33,687 nt of DNA from contig CALXFP010000009.1 of NCBI GenBank assembly GCA_944387615.1, forward strand, positions 1 to 33,687. The letters run 5' to 3'. Under the pieces are notes generated by a model that did no database searches, was not told where the DNA came from, and saw nothing but the letters and a program-made list of their open reading frames with translations. Source of the stretch: an uncultured Oscillospiraceae bacterium (GTDB taxonomy: Bacteria > Bacillota > Clostridia > Oscillospirales > Oscillospiraceae). The translations under genes and the position numbers were made by a program. Positions 1 to 7,581 of the stretch are shown here, piece after piece; within the stretch, counting starts at the first letter, position 1; each line of letters opens with the position of its first letter.

Positions 1-36
1 CAAAAAGATGGCTGCCGTGCGTTTGATGGTTTGCAT
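1..36 (-). CDS. 5' end of an unidentified gene, runs off the window
   Basis: Read on the minus strand, an AGGAGG ribosome site stands five bases before an ATG at position 36, and the frame stays open for 12 codons (MQTIKRTAAIFL) to the window edge. The basic start followed by hydrophobic residues could be the beginning of a signal peptide, but the fragment is too short to name. It lies downstream of the terminator that ends the Cys-repeat lipoprotein gene, so it is probably a separate transcription unit in the same orientation. Confidence 0.5.
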   Translation of the reverse strand, partial: MQTIKRTAAIFL

Positions 37-115
37 GGTTTACCTCCTGGTCATATATTTGTTTCGGCTGTTTTGAAGCAGCCGGAAACATCTATTAAGC
101 CCAAAGCTGGGCATG

Positions 116-148
116 AAAAAACCCCTCGGCAATTTCTTGCTGAGGGGT
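116..148 (-). terminator. Rho-independent terminator after the Cys-repeat lipoprotein gene
   Basis: A 10-bp stem (121-130 with 139-148, one G-T wobble) with an 8-base loop is followed on the minus strand by a run of six T (complement of 116-121). It lies 14 bases after the stop codon of the lipoprotein gene. Confidence 0.85.
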
Positions 149-161
149 GGATGGGAGGGAA

Positions 162-1262
162 TTATTTGGTTGTGCCGCAGACGGAGCATTGCTCGTAGTC
201 TCTTGCCGGGACATCCACCACGGTTTCCGAGGTGGTGTAATAGGAGTGGCTGTTCAGCTCTTCCGGCGGAACACTGTTCTGATGAGCCATGTAGGCATCG
301 ATACCCACTCCGCCATTGTAGGGGGCCGACCAACCACAGTGACAGCGGACATAGACCTCCGTGTGGGTGACGGCATCCTCGTGATGGTGGACCCAGCTGT
401 GGGCGGTGGAAGTGGTTTCCGAGTAGGTATCTCCGCAGACGCTGCACTGGTATGTGATGGAGCCACTATGGGCACAGTCAGCCGGGACAGAGGAAATAAC
501 ACTGTAGCTGTGGCCAATGGCGGGCTTGTAGGAGGGCTTCTTTTCCTCTGCGCCGCAGACGGTGCATTTGCGGATGTAACAGCCATCTGATGTGCAGGTG
601 GGTTGAACCTCCGTCGCCAGACCATAGGTGTGAGTGTGGGATTCCGGCTGGACGGGAGATTCCAGCTTGGGAATCACCTCTTCCTGAGAAGCGGAACAGT
701 TCCGGCATTTTCTCACCTTTACACCGATGGTGGAAACAGTAGGCTCTTTGGTGGTTTCCCAGCTGCCCCAGCTGTGACCGGCTGCGGGGACGAAATCAGC
801 GGGATAGGTATCCCCGCAGGAGCAGGTATAGGTGGTGAATCCTTCTGTGGTGCAGCCGGGCTTGGTCACGGATTTGCTGTACTGGTGGGTGTGGCTGGGA
901 GTGGTTGTGGGAATCGGCTTGGTTTCCTCAATGGAAGTCCCGGATGTTTGGGTTACAGAGGAAGTCCCAGAGGTGTGGATTGCAGAGGGGGCGGAACCAG
1001 CCGAAGAAGATTCCTGCCGGATATTTCCTGGGCTGACTGCATCTGTGCTGACAGCTTCTTCTTTGACCGGCTCCGCTTCGGGAATGGTGAATTCCGTAGG
1101 GATTTCCGCAGCCTGGGTGGTTTCCGCCGGTGTGGTGGTGACAATGGGAACTGTTTCGGATGCAGCTTCGGTGGTGACAGCGGCGATGGGAGCCGACCGT
1201 CCGCAGCCGGTGAGAGAAAGAGTCAGAACCGCTGCCGTAAGAATGTAAGGTATCCGTTTCAT
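162..1262 (-). CDS. Lipoprotein with paired-cysteine (CxxCG) repeats
   Basis: A secreted lipoprotein of 366 aa, function unknown. The start is placed at the ATG at 1262 because AAAAGGAG precedes it and it begins a clean lipoprotein signal, MKRIPYILTAAVLTLSLTGC, with lipobox Cys20; the longer open frame to 1322 adds a polar stretch with no signal character. A low-complexity Thr/Glu/Ser-rich linker (about residues 25-125) would span the cell wall. The rest consists of repeats of the type H-x-Y...PxCTxxGxxxYxCxxCG...GHxW, with Cys pairs that could bind metal or form disulfides. The C-terminus has the HCGW...AHQ...YEQCSVCG pattern often found at the end of such Firmicutes surface proteins. It is the last gene of the parAB-linked minus-strand run and shares its repeat type with the gene just upstream. 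Confidence 0.85.
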   Translation of the reverse strand: MKRIPYILTAAVLTLSLTGCGRSAPIAAVTTEAASETVPIVTTTPAETTQAAEIPTEFTIPEAEPVKEEAVSTDAVSPGNIRQESSSAGSAPSAIHTSGTSSVTQTSGTSIEETKPIPTTTPSHTHQYSKSVTKPGCTTEGFTTYTCSCGDTYPADFVPAAGHSWGSWETTKEPTVSTIGVKVRKCRNCSASQEEVIPKLESPVQPESHTHTYGLATEVQPTCTSDGCYIRKCTVCGAEEKKPSYKPAIGHSYSVISSVPADCAHSGSITYQCSVCGDTYSETTSTAHSWVHHHEDAVTHTEVYVRCHCGWSAPYNGGVGIDAYMAHQNSVPPEELNSHSYYTTSETVVDVPARDYEQCSVCGTTK

Positions 1263-1332
1263 GATTTTAGATCTCCTTTTCCTTTTTTCCTGATTATACG
1301 GTGTCAAAGGAGAAGGTGACAACGATGTCCGC

Positions 1333-1923
1333 TTAGCCCAGTTTGGGCAGGGTCACCGTCTCGGTTTCCTGGCAGCGGCTGCATTGCCGCTCCGCAATTC
1401 CTGTGGTGGTTTCGGTAGGAGCTTTCTTGACAGACCAGGGGCCGAAGCTGTGCCCCAGGGCGCTTTCTCCCAATTCCATTTCGCTGTAACCGCAGTTCTT
1501 GCAGGTGTAGGTGGTGCAGCCATTTTGGGTGCAGGTAGGATTCCGGACGGCAATGACGTAGGCATGGGCCAGCGGTTCTACATTTTCTTGGTAAGATGCC
1601 CCGCACGCACAGGTATATGTGCGGACACCGGATGCAGTGCAGGTGGGGGCCTTGGTGACCTTCCCGGTGTAGGTATGTTCATGGACGGTTGAAGTTGTGG
1701 TTTCCTCTGTTGCTGTTGTGGTTGGGAATGTGGAGACCAGTTCCGTCGGTTCCGGGACAGGAGGGGTGCTTGCCTGGGTCTGCTCTACAGTGGGTGCGGA
1801 GGTACTGGGAGAAAAGGTAGGAAGCACGGGATTGGCTGGCTGCCAGAGGGCAACCACGCAAACCAGCAGGCAGAGAATCACGATGATGAAAGCAAGGGCT
1901 ACCAGAAGCGTATCATTTTTCAC
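1333..1923 (-). CDS. Membrane-anchored protein with paired-cysteine repeats
   Basis: A 196-aa protein with an N-terminal hydrophobic segment (about residues 5-28) and no lipobox, so it is probably anchored by one transmembrane helix with the remainder outside. A Pro/Thr/Ser-rich linker is followed by two Cys-pair repeats (TCTASGVRTYTCACG and TCTQNGCTTYTCKNCG) and a final CSRC. Translation appears to start at GTG (1923): AAGGAGG lies eight bases upstream, and the overlapping ATG six bases earlier gives only five codons. It lies 14 bases downstream of parB and 70 bases upstream of the related lipoprotein gene, so the three are probably co-transcribed. Function unknown. A role at the cell surface of the host element is inference. 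Confidence 0.8.
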   Translation of the reverse strand: MKNDTLLVALAFIIVILCLLVCVVALWQPANPVLPTFSPSTSAPTVEQTQASTPPVPEPTELVSTFPTTTATEETTTSTVHEHTYTGKVTKAPTCTASGVRTYTCACGASYQENVEPLAHAYVIAVRNPTCTQNGCTTYTCKNCGYSEMELGESALGHSFGPWSVKKAPTETTTGIAERQCSRCQETETVTLPKLG

Positions 1924-1937
1924 GGTTCATTCCTCCT

Positions 1938-2864
1938 TCATCGTTCCTGTTCCCGCTGGCGCTGACGCTGCCAGGCTTCCAGGAGTTTTACAATGGTTTC
2001 CTGCATCTTCTTTGGGGTGTAGCTTTTGGGAAAGTATTTCCGAAGGGTTTCGCTGGTCAGGGTCACCCGATCCCATTCAGATTTCTTTTCCTCACTCATA
2101 ATGGCGCACATCACATCTGGGGTCAGGTGCCCCTCTTGGCTGAATTTCTTCAGCCGCTGGGCCTGGGACAGAGAGGGGGTGGCCTGTTCGCTGTCCATGG
2201 CATCCAGCAGCTGCTCCTGTTCCTCCTTTTTGAGAAAGGAGAGTTCGTATGCTGGGTTCAGGGCGATCTTTCGTTCATCCACCATTTCCAAAAGGTCTGG
2301 AACCAGTTCCGTCAGACGAATGTAGCGTTGAATTTGGTTTCTACTTGAACCAGCCTGTTGAGCCAATAGTTCATCCGCTCGCAACTTCGTCCCAAGTTGG
2401 GACGAAGTTAAATCACCTCGAACGCCCTGATGCTTCATGGCTTCCAGCTTCATCTTGTAGGCGAAGGCCCGTTCGCTGGGGAGGATGTTTTCCCGCTGGA
2501 GATTGGAATCCACCATCACCAGCACGGCGGCATCGTCATCCAGCTCCCGGACAATGACCGGCATGGTCTCCATTCCGGCAAGTTCGCTGGCCCGGTGCCG
2601 CCGGTGACCGGACACCAATTCATATCCTCCGTTGGGGTCTGGTCTGGCGATAGCCGGGACCAGCACACCATACTGCCGGACACTGTCTGCGGTTTCCATC
2701 ATGGCTTCATCATCCCTGACATGAAATGGATGGTTTTTGAACGGGTGCAGTTCCGAAAGGGGAATGTCCCGGATTTTTTCCAGTTTGGCCTCCTGACGGT
2801 TTTCCTCTGTCGTGAACAGGTCATCTAGCGACGTCAGCTCGATCTTTCTCCCGCTGCTTTTCAA
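1938..2864 (-). CDS. parB: ParB-family partition protein
   Basis: ParB/Spo0J-type nuclease-like N-domain followed by a helix-turn-helix DNA-binding region; about 308 aa, usual for the family. The N-terminus carries the short basic ELTSLDDLF segment, then the ParB core with the box GHRRHRA (near residue 90), then the KorB/HTH-like part (SSRNQIQRYIRLTELVPDLLEMV). ParB binds a centromere-like parS site and stimulates the ParA ATPase. The gene overlaps the end of parA. The open frame begins at TTG 2870, but AGGAGG lies only three bases from that codon; the in-frame TTG two codons later (2864) is nine bases away, so I chose it. The overlap indicates translational coupling with parA. Similar parAB pairs are found on clostridial plasmids and integrative elements as well as near chromosomal origins; nothing origin-like is visible here. 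Confidence 0.93.
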   Translation of the reverse strand: MKSSGRKIELTSLDDLFTTEENRQEAKLEKIRDIPLSELHPFKNHPFHVRDDEAMMETADSVRQYGVLVPAIARPDPNGGYELVSGHRRHRASELAGMETMPVIVRELDDDAAVLVMVDSNLQRENILPSERAFAYKMKLEAMKHQGVRGDLTSSQLGTKLRADELLAQQAGSSRNQIQRYIRLTELVPDLLEMVDERKIALNPAYELSFLKKEEQEQLLDAMDSEQATPSLSQAQRLKKFSQEGHLTPDVMCAIMSEEKKSEWDRVTLTSETLRKYFPKSYTPKKMQETIVKLLEAWQRQRQREQER

Positions 2865-3642
2865 GGGCAATCACCTCCTGGGCCAAGCTGCGGTAGCCCT
2901 CCGCTACCTTACCGGTGGGATTGTGCCGGAAAATACTCTTTCCTTCTGCGGTGGTTTCCTTGGCCCGGACGGAATGGGGAATCTCGCTGCGGAAAACCTT
3001 GATCTTTCTTCCGTAGGTTTCCCGAAGCAGGTTGGAAATGTCCTTGGCAAAGTTGGTGCGGCTGTCCACCATGGTCATGAGAATGCCGTCGATCTGTAGT
3101 CTGGGATTGATTTGCCGTTTCACCTTGTTGACGGTTTGCAGCAGAAGCTCCAGACCTTTGGCGGGCAGGTATTCTGCCTGCACCGGGATAAGCACCCGGT
3201 TGGCGGCAGCCAGGGAATTGATGGTCAGCATACCCAGGGAAGGCGGACAGTCGATGAGAATGTGGGTGTAATCCGATTTGAGGGTATCCAGGTACTGCCG
3301 CAGAATGGTTTCCCGGCTCATGGCGGTCACCAGGGACACCTCGAAGGCGGAAAGATCGATGCTGGCAGGAACCAGGTCAACTCCCTCCGGATGGTGGAGA
3401 ATGCCCTCGCCGGGCTGGATTGGCTCGTCGTTGAGGATGCGGCTCAGAGCGGTGGATACAGTAAAAGGCAGCTTGTCCGGTCTGGAATGTCCCAGACTGA
3501 TGGTCAAGCTGCCTTGCGGGTCTGCATCAATGAGCAGGACTTTCTTTCCTTGCTTTGCCAGGGCGACGCCCAGGTTGACGCAGGTGGTAGTTTTGCCAAC
3601 GCCGCCCTTCTGGTTGACGATGGCGATGATTTGTGTGTTCAT
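2821..3642 (-). CDS. parA: ParA/Soj-family partition ATPase
   Basis: Walker-type ATPase of the ParA/MinD superfamily, 273 aa. The deviant Walker A motif KGGVGKTT is at residues 12-19, followed by LLIDADPQGS (Walker A') and ILIDCPPSLG (Walker B). ParA forms ATP-dependent dimers on DNA and moves ParB-bound cargo. The ATG at 3642 (MNTQIIAIVNQ) is the conventional start, with AAGGAG 11 bases upstream; the frame is open further upstream through TTG at 3675 and beyond (…YIIGQLNAKHGLAATIL…), so an N-terminal extension cannot be excluded. It overlaps parB by 44 bases. Confidence 0.95.
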   Translation of the reverse strand: MNTQIIAIVNQKGGVGKTTTCVNLGVALAKQGKKVLLIDADPQGSLTISLGHSRPDKLPFTVSTALSRILNDEPIQPGEGILHHPEGVDLVPASIDLSAFEVSLVTAMSRETILRQYLDTLKSDYTHILIDCPPSLGMLTINSLAAANRVLIPVQAEYLPAKGLELLLQTVNKVKRQINPRLQIDGILMTMVDSRTNFAKDISNLLRETYGRKIKVFRSEIPHSVRAKETTAEGKSIFRHNPTGKVAEGYRSLAQEVIALEKQREKDRADVAR

Positions 3643-3749
3643 TTTTCTCGTTACTCCTTTCAGTTTCTTTTTCAAAATCGTGGCCGCAAGGCCATGTTTT
3701 GCATTGAGTTGGCCGATGATGTATTGCCTTTCACAGGTTGTTCAATTCA

Positions 3750-3971
3750 TCATTTTTTCTTTCCTTTCTCCTGCGCTGTGTGCAGCGTTGAAAGTCGGGG
3801 CGTGGAATATGGACATTCCTTAAAAACACAGGAGCGGTTTGTACAAAAGGGACGGTGAAAACGGCAGGAACGGCACTCAGGGTAGATTCCGTCGTATCCG
3901 CTGTCATAGTGGGAATTGGGCGTTTCTTTCATGAGAGATTCAAACGCTTTGAAGGTACTTTTTGGACGCAT
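3750..3971 (-). CDS. Small Cys-rich protein of unknown function
   Basis: A 73-aa protein with ATG at 3971 preceded by AAGGAG at seven bases. The middle has a cluster of five Cys (ECRSCRFHRPFCTNRSCVFKEC, described here as CxxC-x6-C-x4-C-x5-C) that could form a small zinc- or iron-binding fold, followed by a basic tail. The frame is open upstream without a stop and continues into the frameshifted segment described next, so the protein may originally have been a longer product or a coupled second gene. It lies at the head of the parAB run. I do not recognise a named family. Confidence 0.6.
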   Translation of the reverse strand: MRPKSTFKAFESLMKETPNSHYDSGYDGIYPECRSCRFHRPFCTNRSCVFKECPYSTPRLSTLHTAQEKGKKK

Positions 3972-4161
3972 TTCGTTTCTCCTTTCTCGAATAATAAAGA
4001 CTATGTCAGACAGATCGTCACCAAAAGTGATAGAATTGCCTTCAACTCGTTCTGCAATGTAGGGACACTTTTTTTAGGTATATCTGCCGTTTGGAAGAAT
4101 CTCTGCGCAGTATATGGCATTGAACATCCCTAGCGGTGTAAGTAGATTTTTGAGCGTACAT
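3972..4161 (-). pseudogene. Small gene interrupted by a one-base frameshift in a 7-A run
   Basis: An AGGAGG site is followed by ATG at 4161, giving 39 codons (MYAQKSTYTARDVQC...RQIYLKK) before a stop at 4042. Just after the run of seven A on the minus strand (complement of 4069-4075) the neighbouring frame continues smoothly as CPYIAERVEGNSITFGDD...SDIVFIIRERRNE and runs straight into the Cys-rich 73-aa frame. With six A instead of seven, the two halves join as ...IYLKKCPYIAER.... This is seen directly. Whether it is a mutation, programmed slippage or a sequencing error cannot be decided here. Confidence 0.6.
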
Positions 4162-4177
4162 ATGAACCTCCTGAATT

Positions 4178-4225
4178 TGATATAAAAAGTGATATAAAAA
4201 ACCGGTCAAGCTATGCTTGACCGGT
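4178..4225. repeat. Perfect 11-bp palindrome plus two direct repeats upstream of the parAB run
   Basis: ACCGGTCAAGC (4201-4211) and GCTTGACCGGT (4215-4225) are perfect inverted repeats separated by three bases. Immediately beside them TGATATAAAAA occurs twice, 12 bases apart (4178-4188, 4190-4200). On the minus strand the palindrome is followed by a T run, so it could form a terminator hairpin. No minus-strand gene precedes it, however, which favours an operator, attenuator or parS-like site. Confidence 0.7.
4181..4209 (-). promoter_or_regulatory. Candidate promoter of the parAB run
   Basis: On the minus strand TTGACC (complement of 4204-4209) and TTTATA (complement of 4181-4186) are 17 bases apart, and the AGGAGG of the first gene follows about eight bases later. 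The -35 lies inside the 4201-4225 palindrome, so a protein bound there would block it. Confidence 0.45.
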
Positions 4226-4422
4226 GATAAACAGGGAAAAGGTGTTAATTGAAGGACTAAGATTCACCACTAAAAATACATCGTAATTATTTGCTGATGT
4301 TTGAGACTTGCACGCAAGGATGCACAGTATTTTGTCGAAAAGTCTTAAATAGTTTATACCCACACTTTCTATGTGGAAATACAATTTATTTCAGACTGCG
4401 TTGGATAATATATAAATAATTG

Positions 4423-4451
4423 TTGAATAACGAAGATAGAAAGGTTATTAT
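4423..4451 (+). promoter_or_regulatory. Candidate promoter for the AT-rich membrane gene
   Basis: TTGAAT (4423-4428) and TATTAT (4446-4451) are separated by exactly 17 bases in a strongly AT-rich intergenic stretch. A second candidate is TTGTCG...TATACC near 4334-4362. The two cannot be separated by eye; the second would be needed if the small ORF at 4450 is translated. The rest of 4226-4422 shows no gene. Confidence 0.4.
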
Positions 4452-4536
4452 GATTGTATCGTGTGATATTACTATACATCAAATGGCTGAAACTATAATG
4501 CAAACAGCATCAAATACGGGGGGAATGAATTTATGA
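4450..4536 (+). CDS. Possible 28-aa leader ORF coupled to the next gene
   Basis: ATG at 4450 has AGAAAGG upstream at good spacing and opens a 28-codon frame that ends TGA at 4534-4536, overlapping the ATG of the 554-aa gene by ATGA. This arrangement is typical of translational coupling. The peptide contains one Cys and no obvious helix or signal. It may be a short leader peptide, a small partner protein, or chance; the overlap and the ribosome site are the only evidence. Confidence 0.35.
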   Translation: MIVSCDITIHQMAETIMQTASNTGGMNL

Positions 4537-6197
4537 AGTTGGAGAAGCTCAGGAACAGAAAAAATAGAACGATCAATAGTTTGAGCAAAAGGTTTTCTGT
4601 AACATTATGTCATATTGTTATAAAAATTGCAATTGTCCTTTTAGTCCTTCTGTTTATTAGGGCGGTATTTTCTGCAATGTACACCCAAGCAGTGGTAGAT
4701 CGGATTGTCCTAAAATTGGTCGATGAAACGGAAAGAGGGATATTCTCTTCCCAAGCATATATAGAACAAATCGTGTCTATTGGCATAGCAGTAATTTCGT
4801 TAGCAGTGGCAGTTTGGGCTGGACTAAACATTTCAAACTCCATCGAACGAAAAGAGCTGGATGATCTAAGGATGAAAACAGATAGTATAAAAAAATTTGT
4901 CTCAAATGTTGACAAGATTGATTCCATCTCCTTTGAACTCTTCATGATGACACTCGCAAATAGCATAGTAAAAAGTGAGGAAGGGACAAAATATTTTTAT
5001 GAACAGTTTTCTTCAATAGGAAGAAATGAGCGGGAGAATTACTATGTGCTTGCCAGAATTGAATGTCTATTCAAAGAAGTCAAAGACTTACATAATACTG
5101 TAGACCATATTGACCAAGAGTTATCTCAACTTGCGGAACAAGGAATTGCGCTTATTGAAGGTTACCAAACAAAAGATAGATTAGTTAATTCCTTTGTACA
5201 ATTTAGGTATGCAGAGTTTTTGTATTATGGAGGTTATGTTCAGGAAGATCTTCAAAAACGGTATGAAAGCTTCAAAAAGGCAATTGATATATTTTTTGCT
5301 ACCTCACAAAGGATGAAAATCCATTTACCTAAGTACAAAGATGCTCATGGAGATATTCCTGACATAAGCAAAGAAATATGTAAGTTGCCGATATACATGG
5401 CAAACAGCATTGGAGATTGCTGCCGGAAAATATATGAGATAAAATCGAAATCTGCAGGGATGCAGTTGGTCGATATGGAAGTAGAAGGAAATAAAATTCC
5501 CTGGGAGCATTATGCGAATATGGGATTATTCTATTTCCGGTGTGCAGTAAAATGGGCAAATATGTTTAGCTTAGAAGAGATAAGAAGAGCTGATTTACAA
5601 TATTTTGAAGTTTACCATCGGAACTGCGGCGTGGCATATGAAATTTATGATAGAAATTTTGGCAAAAAATTTGATAATGCGGATACTATATTGAATCACT
5701 ACCTTTGTGCGTACTATTGCACAATCAAGGATACCAATTTGCCCAATCAAAGAATGCAGTCGGTCTATCATACACTTCTCTCTTATCTAAATGCATATTG
5801 GACAGATAAGTTTGGAATAAAAGAAAATGAAGAAGGAGAAATAACAGAAATTGTTGTACATTCTACTTTGTATGAATACATTAACAATAATGATGTCGAA
5901 AAACTAAGAAAAATGGTTGCAATCTCTGAACTAGGCATGTTGGATATGCCGCGAAATAATCTTCCTGTAGTAATGAATGGTTTTGCTTATAGCTATGTGA
6001 TGATACTAATTGGGTCTAAAAATAAAGATGCAATTGAAAGATTTTCGGAAGTTCAATCAGTATACTATGAGAAAATTAAGAATGTACTCTCAAGACTAGA
6101 CTCGATGAAAATTGATGACAAGTATTCCAAACAACTTGATACAATCTATGCGAAATTAGCGAGCTTAGTGAGTGAAGAATCAAAAGTGCAAAATTAG
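4533..6197 (+). CDS. Unrecognised two-helix membrane protein with a large helical cytoplasmic part
   Basis: A 554-aa protein that I cannot assign to a family. The basic N-terminus is followed by a hydrophobic helix (about residues 27-47, IVIKIAIVLLVLLFIRAVF), a short polar loop and a second helix (about 82-100, IGIAVISLAVAVWAGL). The remaining 450 residues are soluble, rich in Lys/Glu/Tyr and probably all-helical, with TPR-like spacing in places (for example FRCAVKWANM, YEIYDRNF). Start at ATG 4533 with GGGGGGA eight bases upstream. Base composition and codon use (AAA, ATA, TTA) are clearly more AT-rich than every neighbour, a sign of separate origin. It stands alone between the parAB run and the nucleoside cluster, with its own promoter and terminator. 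A defence or stress role is possible by context but unproven. Confidence 0.85.
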   Translation: MKLEKLRNRKNRTINSLSKRFSVTLCHIVIKIAIVLLVLLFIRAVFSAMYTQAVVDRIVLKLVDETERGIFSSQAYIEQIVSIGIAVISLAVAVWAGLNISNSIERKELDDLRMKTDSIKKFVSNVDKIDSISFELFMMTLANSIVKSEEGTKYFYEQFSSIGRNERENYYVLARIECLFKEVKDLHNTVDHIDQELSQLAEQGIALIEGYQTKDRLVNSFVQFRYAEFLYYGGYVQEDLQKRYESFKKAIDIFFATSQRMKIHLPKYKDAHGDIPDISKEICKLPIYMANSIGDCCRKIYEIKSKSAGMQLVDMEVEGNKIPWEHYANMGLFYFRCAVKWANMFSLEEIRRADLQYFEVYHRNCGVAYEIYDRNFGKKFDNADTILNHYLCAYYCTIKDTNLPNQRMQSVYHTLLSYLNAYWTDKFGIKENEEGEITEIVVHSTLYEYINNNDVEKLRKMVAISELGMLDMPRNNLPVVMNGFAYSYVMILIGSKNKDAIERFSEVQSVYYEKIKNVLSRLDSMKIDDKYSKQLDTIYAKLASLVSEESKVQN

Positions 6198-6225
6198 GCA
6201 AGACTAGAAGAAAACATATGCGCAG

Positions 6226-6269
6226 ACATCATTTGTCTCTTATTCCAAGGCAGATGATGTTCCTTTTGA
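6226..6269 (+). terminator. Probable terminator of the AT-rich membrane gene
   Basis: A 10-bp stem (6226-6235 with 6251-6260, one wobble) is followed by TTCCTTTTG, 29 bases after the stop codon. The remainder of 6270-6648 holds only the possible remnant at 6332-6427 and the hairpin at 6450. Confidence 0.6.
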
Positions 6270-6331
6270 AATTATGATGTTAAACTCTTCCGCAAATGAG
6301 TGGTTATTCATCGCATAGGACACAAGAGCTT

Positions 6332-6427
6332 TTATTTGACCATGATCTTTTCTGCGGAGTAACGTATTGCTCCCCATACATTCAGACCACCACAGGCTGC
6401 TATCAAGGAAATGGCATAAGCCCGGAA
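6332..6427 (-). pseudogene. Possible C-terminal remnant of a lost membrane gene
   Basis: On the minus strand a short frame reads FRAYAISLIAACGGLNVWGA followed by IRYSAEKIMVK and a stop. It has the character of the end of a real membrane protein rather than a random frame. Nothing meaningful precedes it, since the conserved hairpin at 6450 begins directly upstream. It could be the tail of a gene cut when the nucleoside cluster arrived, or chance. Confidence 0.2.
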
Positions 6428-6449
6428 ATTCCTATTTAACAAGCAAGTA

Positions 6450-6487
6450 CCCCCGCACATTACCCAAACGTAATGTGCGGGGGTTTT
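6450..6487 (+). terminator. Strong hairpin terminator, left copy of a repeated element
   Basis: CCCCCGCACATTAC (6450-6463) pairs perfectly with 6470-6483 around a six-base loop and is followed by TTTT. A near-identical hairpin occurs at 17510-17544 at the other edge of the nucleoside cluster, in the same orientation. No plus-strand gene ends just upstream here. Confidence 0.8.
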
Positions 6488-6648
6488 CTTTGTTTTCTGA
6501 GGATTTTGTACCCTTCCGAACAGGAGCGGCATTTGTTTTTTTACAATGCAGTTTCTCCGCCGGTACTGCGGTTCAGATCGTACCCGTCCCCTGTTATAAA
6601 GGGGCAGACGCATCCAAGCTGCTGCGCCCAGACCGAAGCATCCCGAAG

Positions 6649-7569
6649 TTAAGTACGGATCTGCGCAAATTCCTGTTTTCGCTTCGACAAAAATGCCTGC
6701 ACCATATCCAGTGTTGGTATGGAAGGAGCGGCGCCGTTTTGGGTAACAGCGATTGCAGAAGCAGCGCAGGCGTATCGCAGCGCTTCGGCGCAGGAATATC
6801 CTTGCTGCACCAGACCCAGGAAAAAGCCTGTGAACGTATCCCCTGCGCCTGTGGTATCCACCGCATTTACGGGGAAAGCGCTCTGGTACAGAGCATGATC
6901 CCGGTCGGCATAATACGCTCCCTTGCTTCCCAGCGTCATCACCACTTTCATGTCGGGATATCGTGCAAGCAGGTAGGCTGCCACATCCTCAGGGTCGTGA
7001 CAGTTGGTGATTCTTTCCGCTTCCGTTTCGTTGACCAGCAGGTAAGATACCGTTTCAAAGGGGAAATTCTCCAGCAGTTCTTGGGAAATGGGAGAAGGAT
7101 TAAACGCAACGGGAATATGGAGTTTGTGGCACTGCCGGGCAATATAGCCCACCAGATTAGTTTCGTTCTGCAGTAAAACCATATCTTCCGGCGAGAGGGT
7201 GCCCAGGGATTGGTCAACCTGTTCCGGCGTAATGGCCTGGTTGGAACCGCCGAAAATAATGATGCTGTTTTGCCCCTGGGCATTGACCTGGATAATGGCA
7301 TGACCGTTTACGCCGTCAATGGTTCGCAGGTAGTTTGTCTGTACGCCCCGCTCTTCCAGCAGTGTTTTCAGGAAAATGCCATCCGCCCCGATACAGCCTG
7401 CATGATAGGTTGTCAGGCCGCTCCTGGCCAGAGCAATAGACTGATTGAGTCCTTTGCCGCCAGCGCTTACGGACAAGGATGCCGCAGCTATGGTCTCGCC
7501 AGGAGTGACAAAGTGATCCACATGATAAATGTGATCGATGTTTAACGAGCCGAAATTCAACATTTTCAT
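6649..7569 (-). CDS. rbsK: PfkB-family sugar kinase, ribokinase-like
   Basis: A 306-aa kinase of the PfkB/ribokinase family, normal length. The first signature (AGGKGLNQSIALARSG, residues 36-51) and the second (VDTTGAGDTFTGFF, 237-250) are intact, with the catalytic Asp at 244 in the GAGD anion hole. Ribokinase transfers phosphate from ATP to the O5 of ribose. Its position beside nucleoside import and two nucleoside hydrolases fits phosphorylation of released ribose to ribose 5-phosphate; a nucleoside kinase of the same family is the alternative. ATG 7569 has GAGG seven bases upstream. It follows the LacI-type regulator by 12 bases, so both are in one transcript divergent from the transporter operon. 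Confidence 0.88.
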   Translation of the reverse strand: MKMLNFGSLNIDHIYHVDHFVTPGETIAAASLSVSAGGKGLNQSIALARSGLTTYHAGCIGADGIFLKTLLEERGVQTNYLRTIDGVNGHAIIQVNAQGQNSIIIFGGSNQAITPEQVDQSLGTLSPEDMVLLQNETNLVGYIARQCHKLHIPVAFNPSPISQELLENFPFETVSYLLVNETEAERITNCHDPEDVAAYLLARYPDMKVVMTLGSKGAYYADRDHALYQSAFPVNAVDTTGAGDTFTGFFLGLVQQGYSCAEALRYACAASAIAVTQNGAAPSIPTLDMVQAFLSKRKQEFAQIRT

Positions 7570-7581
7570 AAAAACACCTCT

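Noticed and set aside
1333..1923. The overlapping ATG six bases before the GTG start of the membrane-anchored repeat protein
   Set aside because: It opens only five codons before a stop, so it is not the start of this gene.
6632..6656. CATCCCGAAGTTAAG resembles part of 5S rRNA
   Set aside because: Only about 15 bases match, the rest of a 5S gene is missing, and the stretch overlaps the end of the kinase gene.
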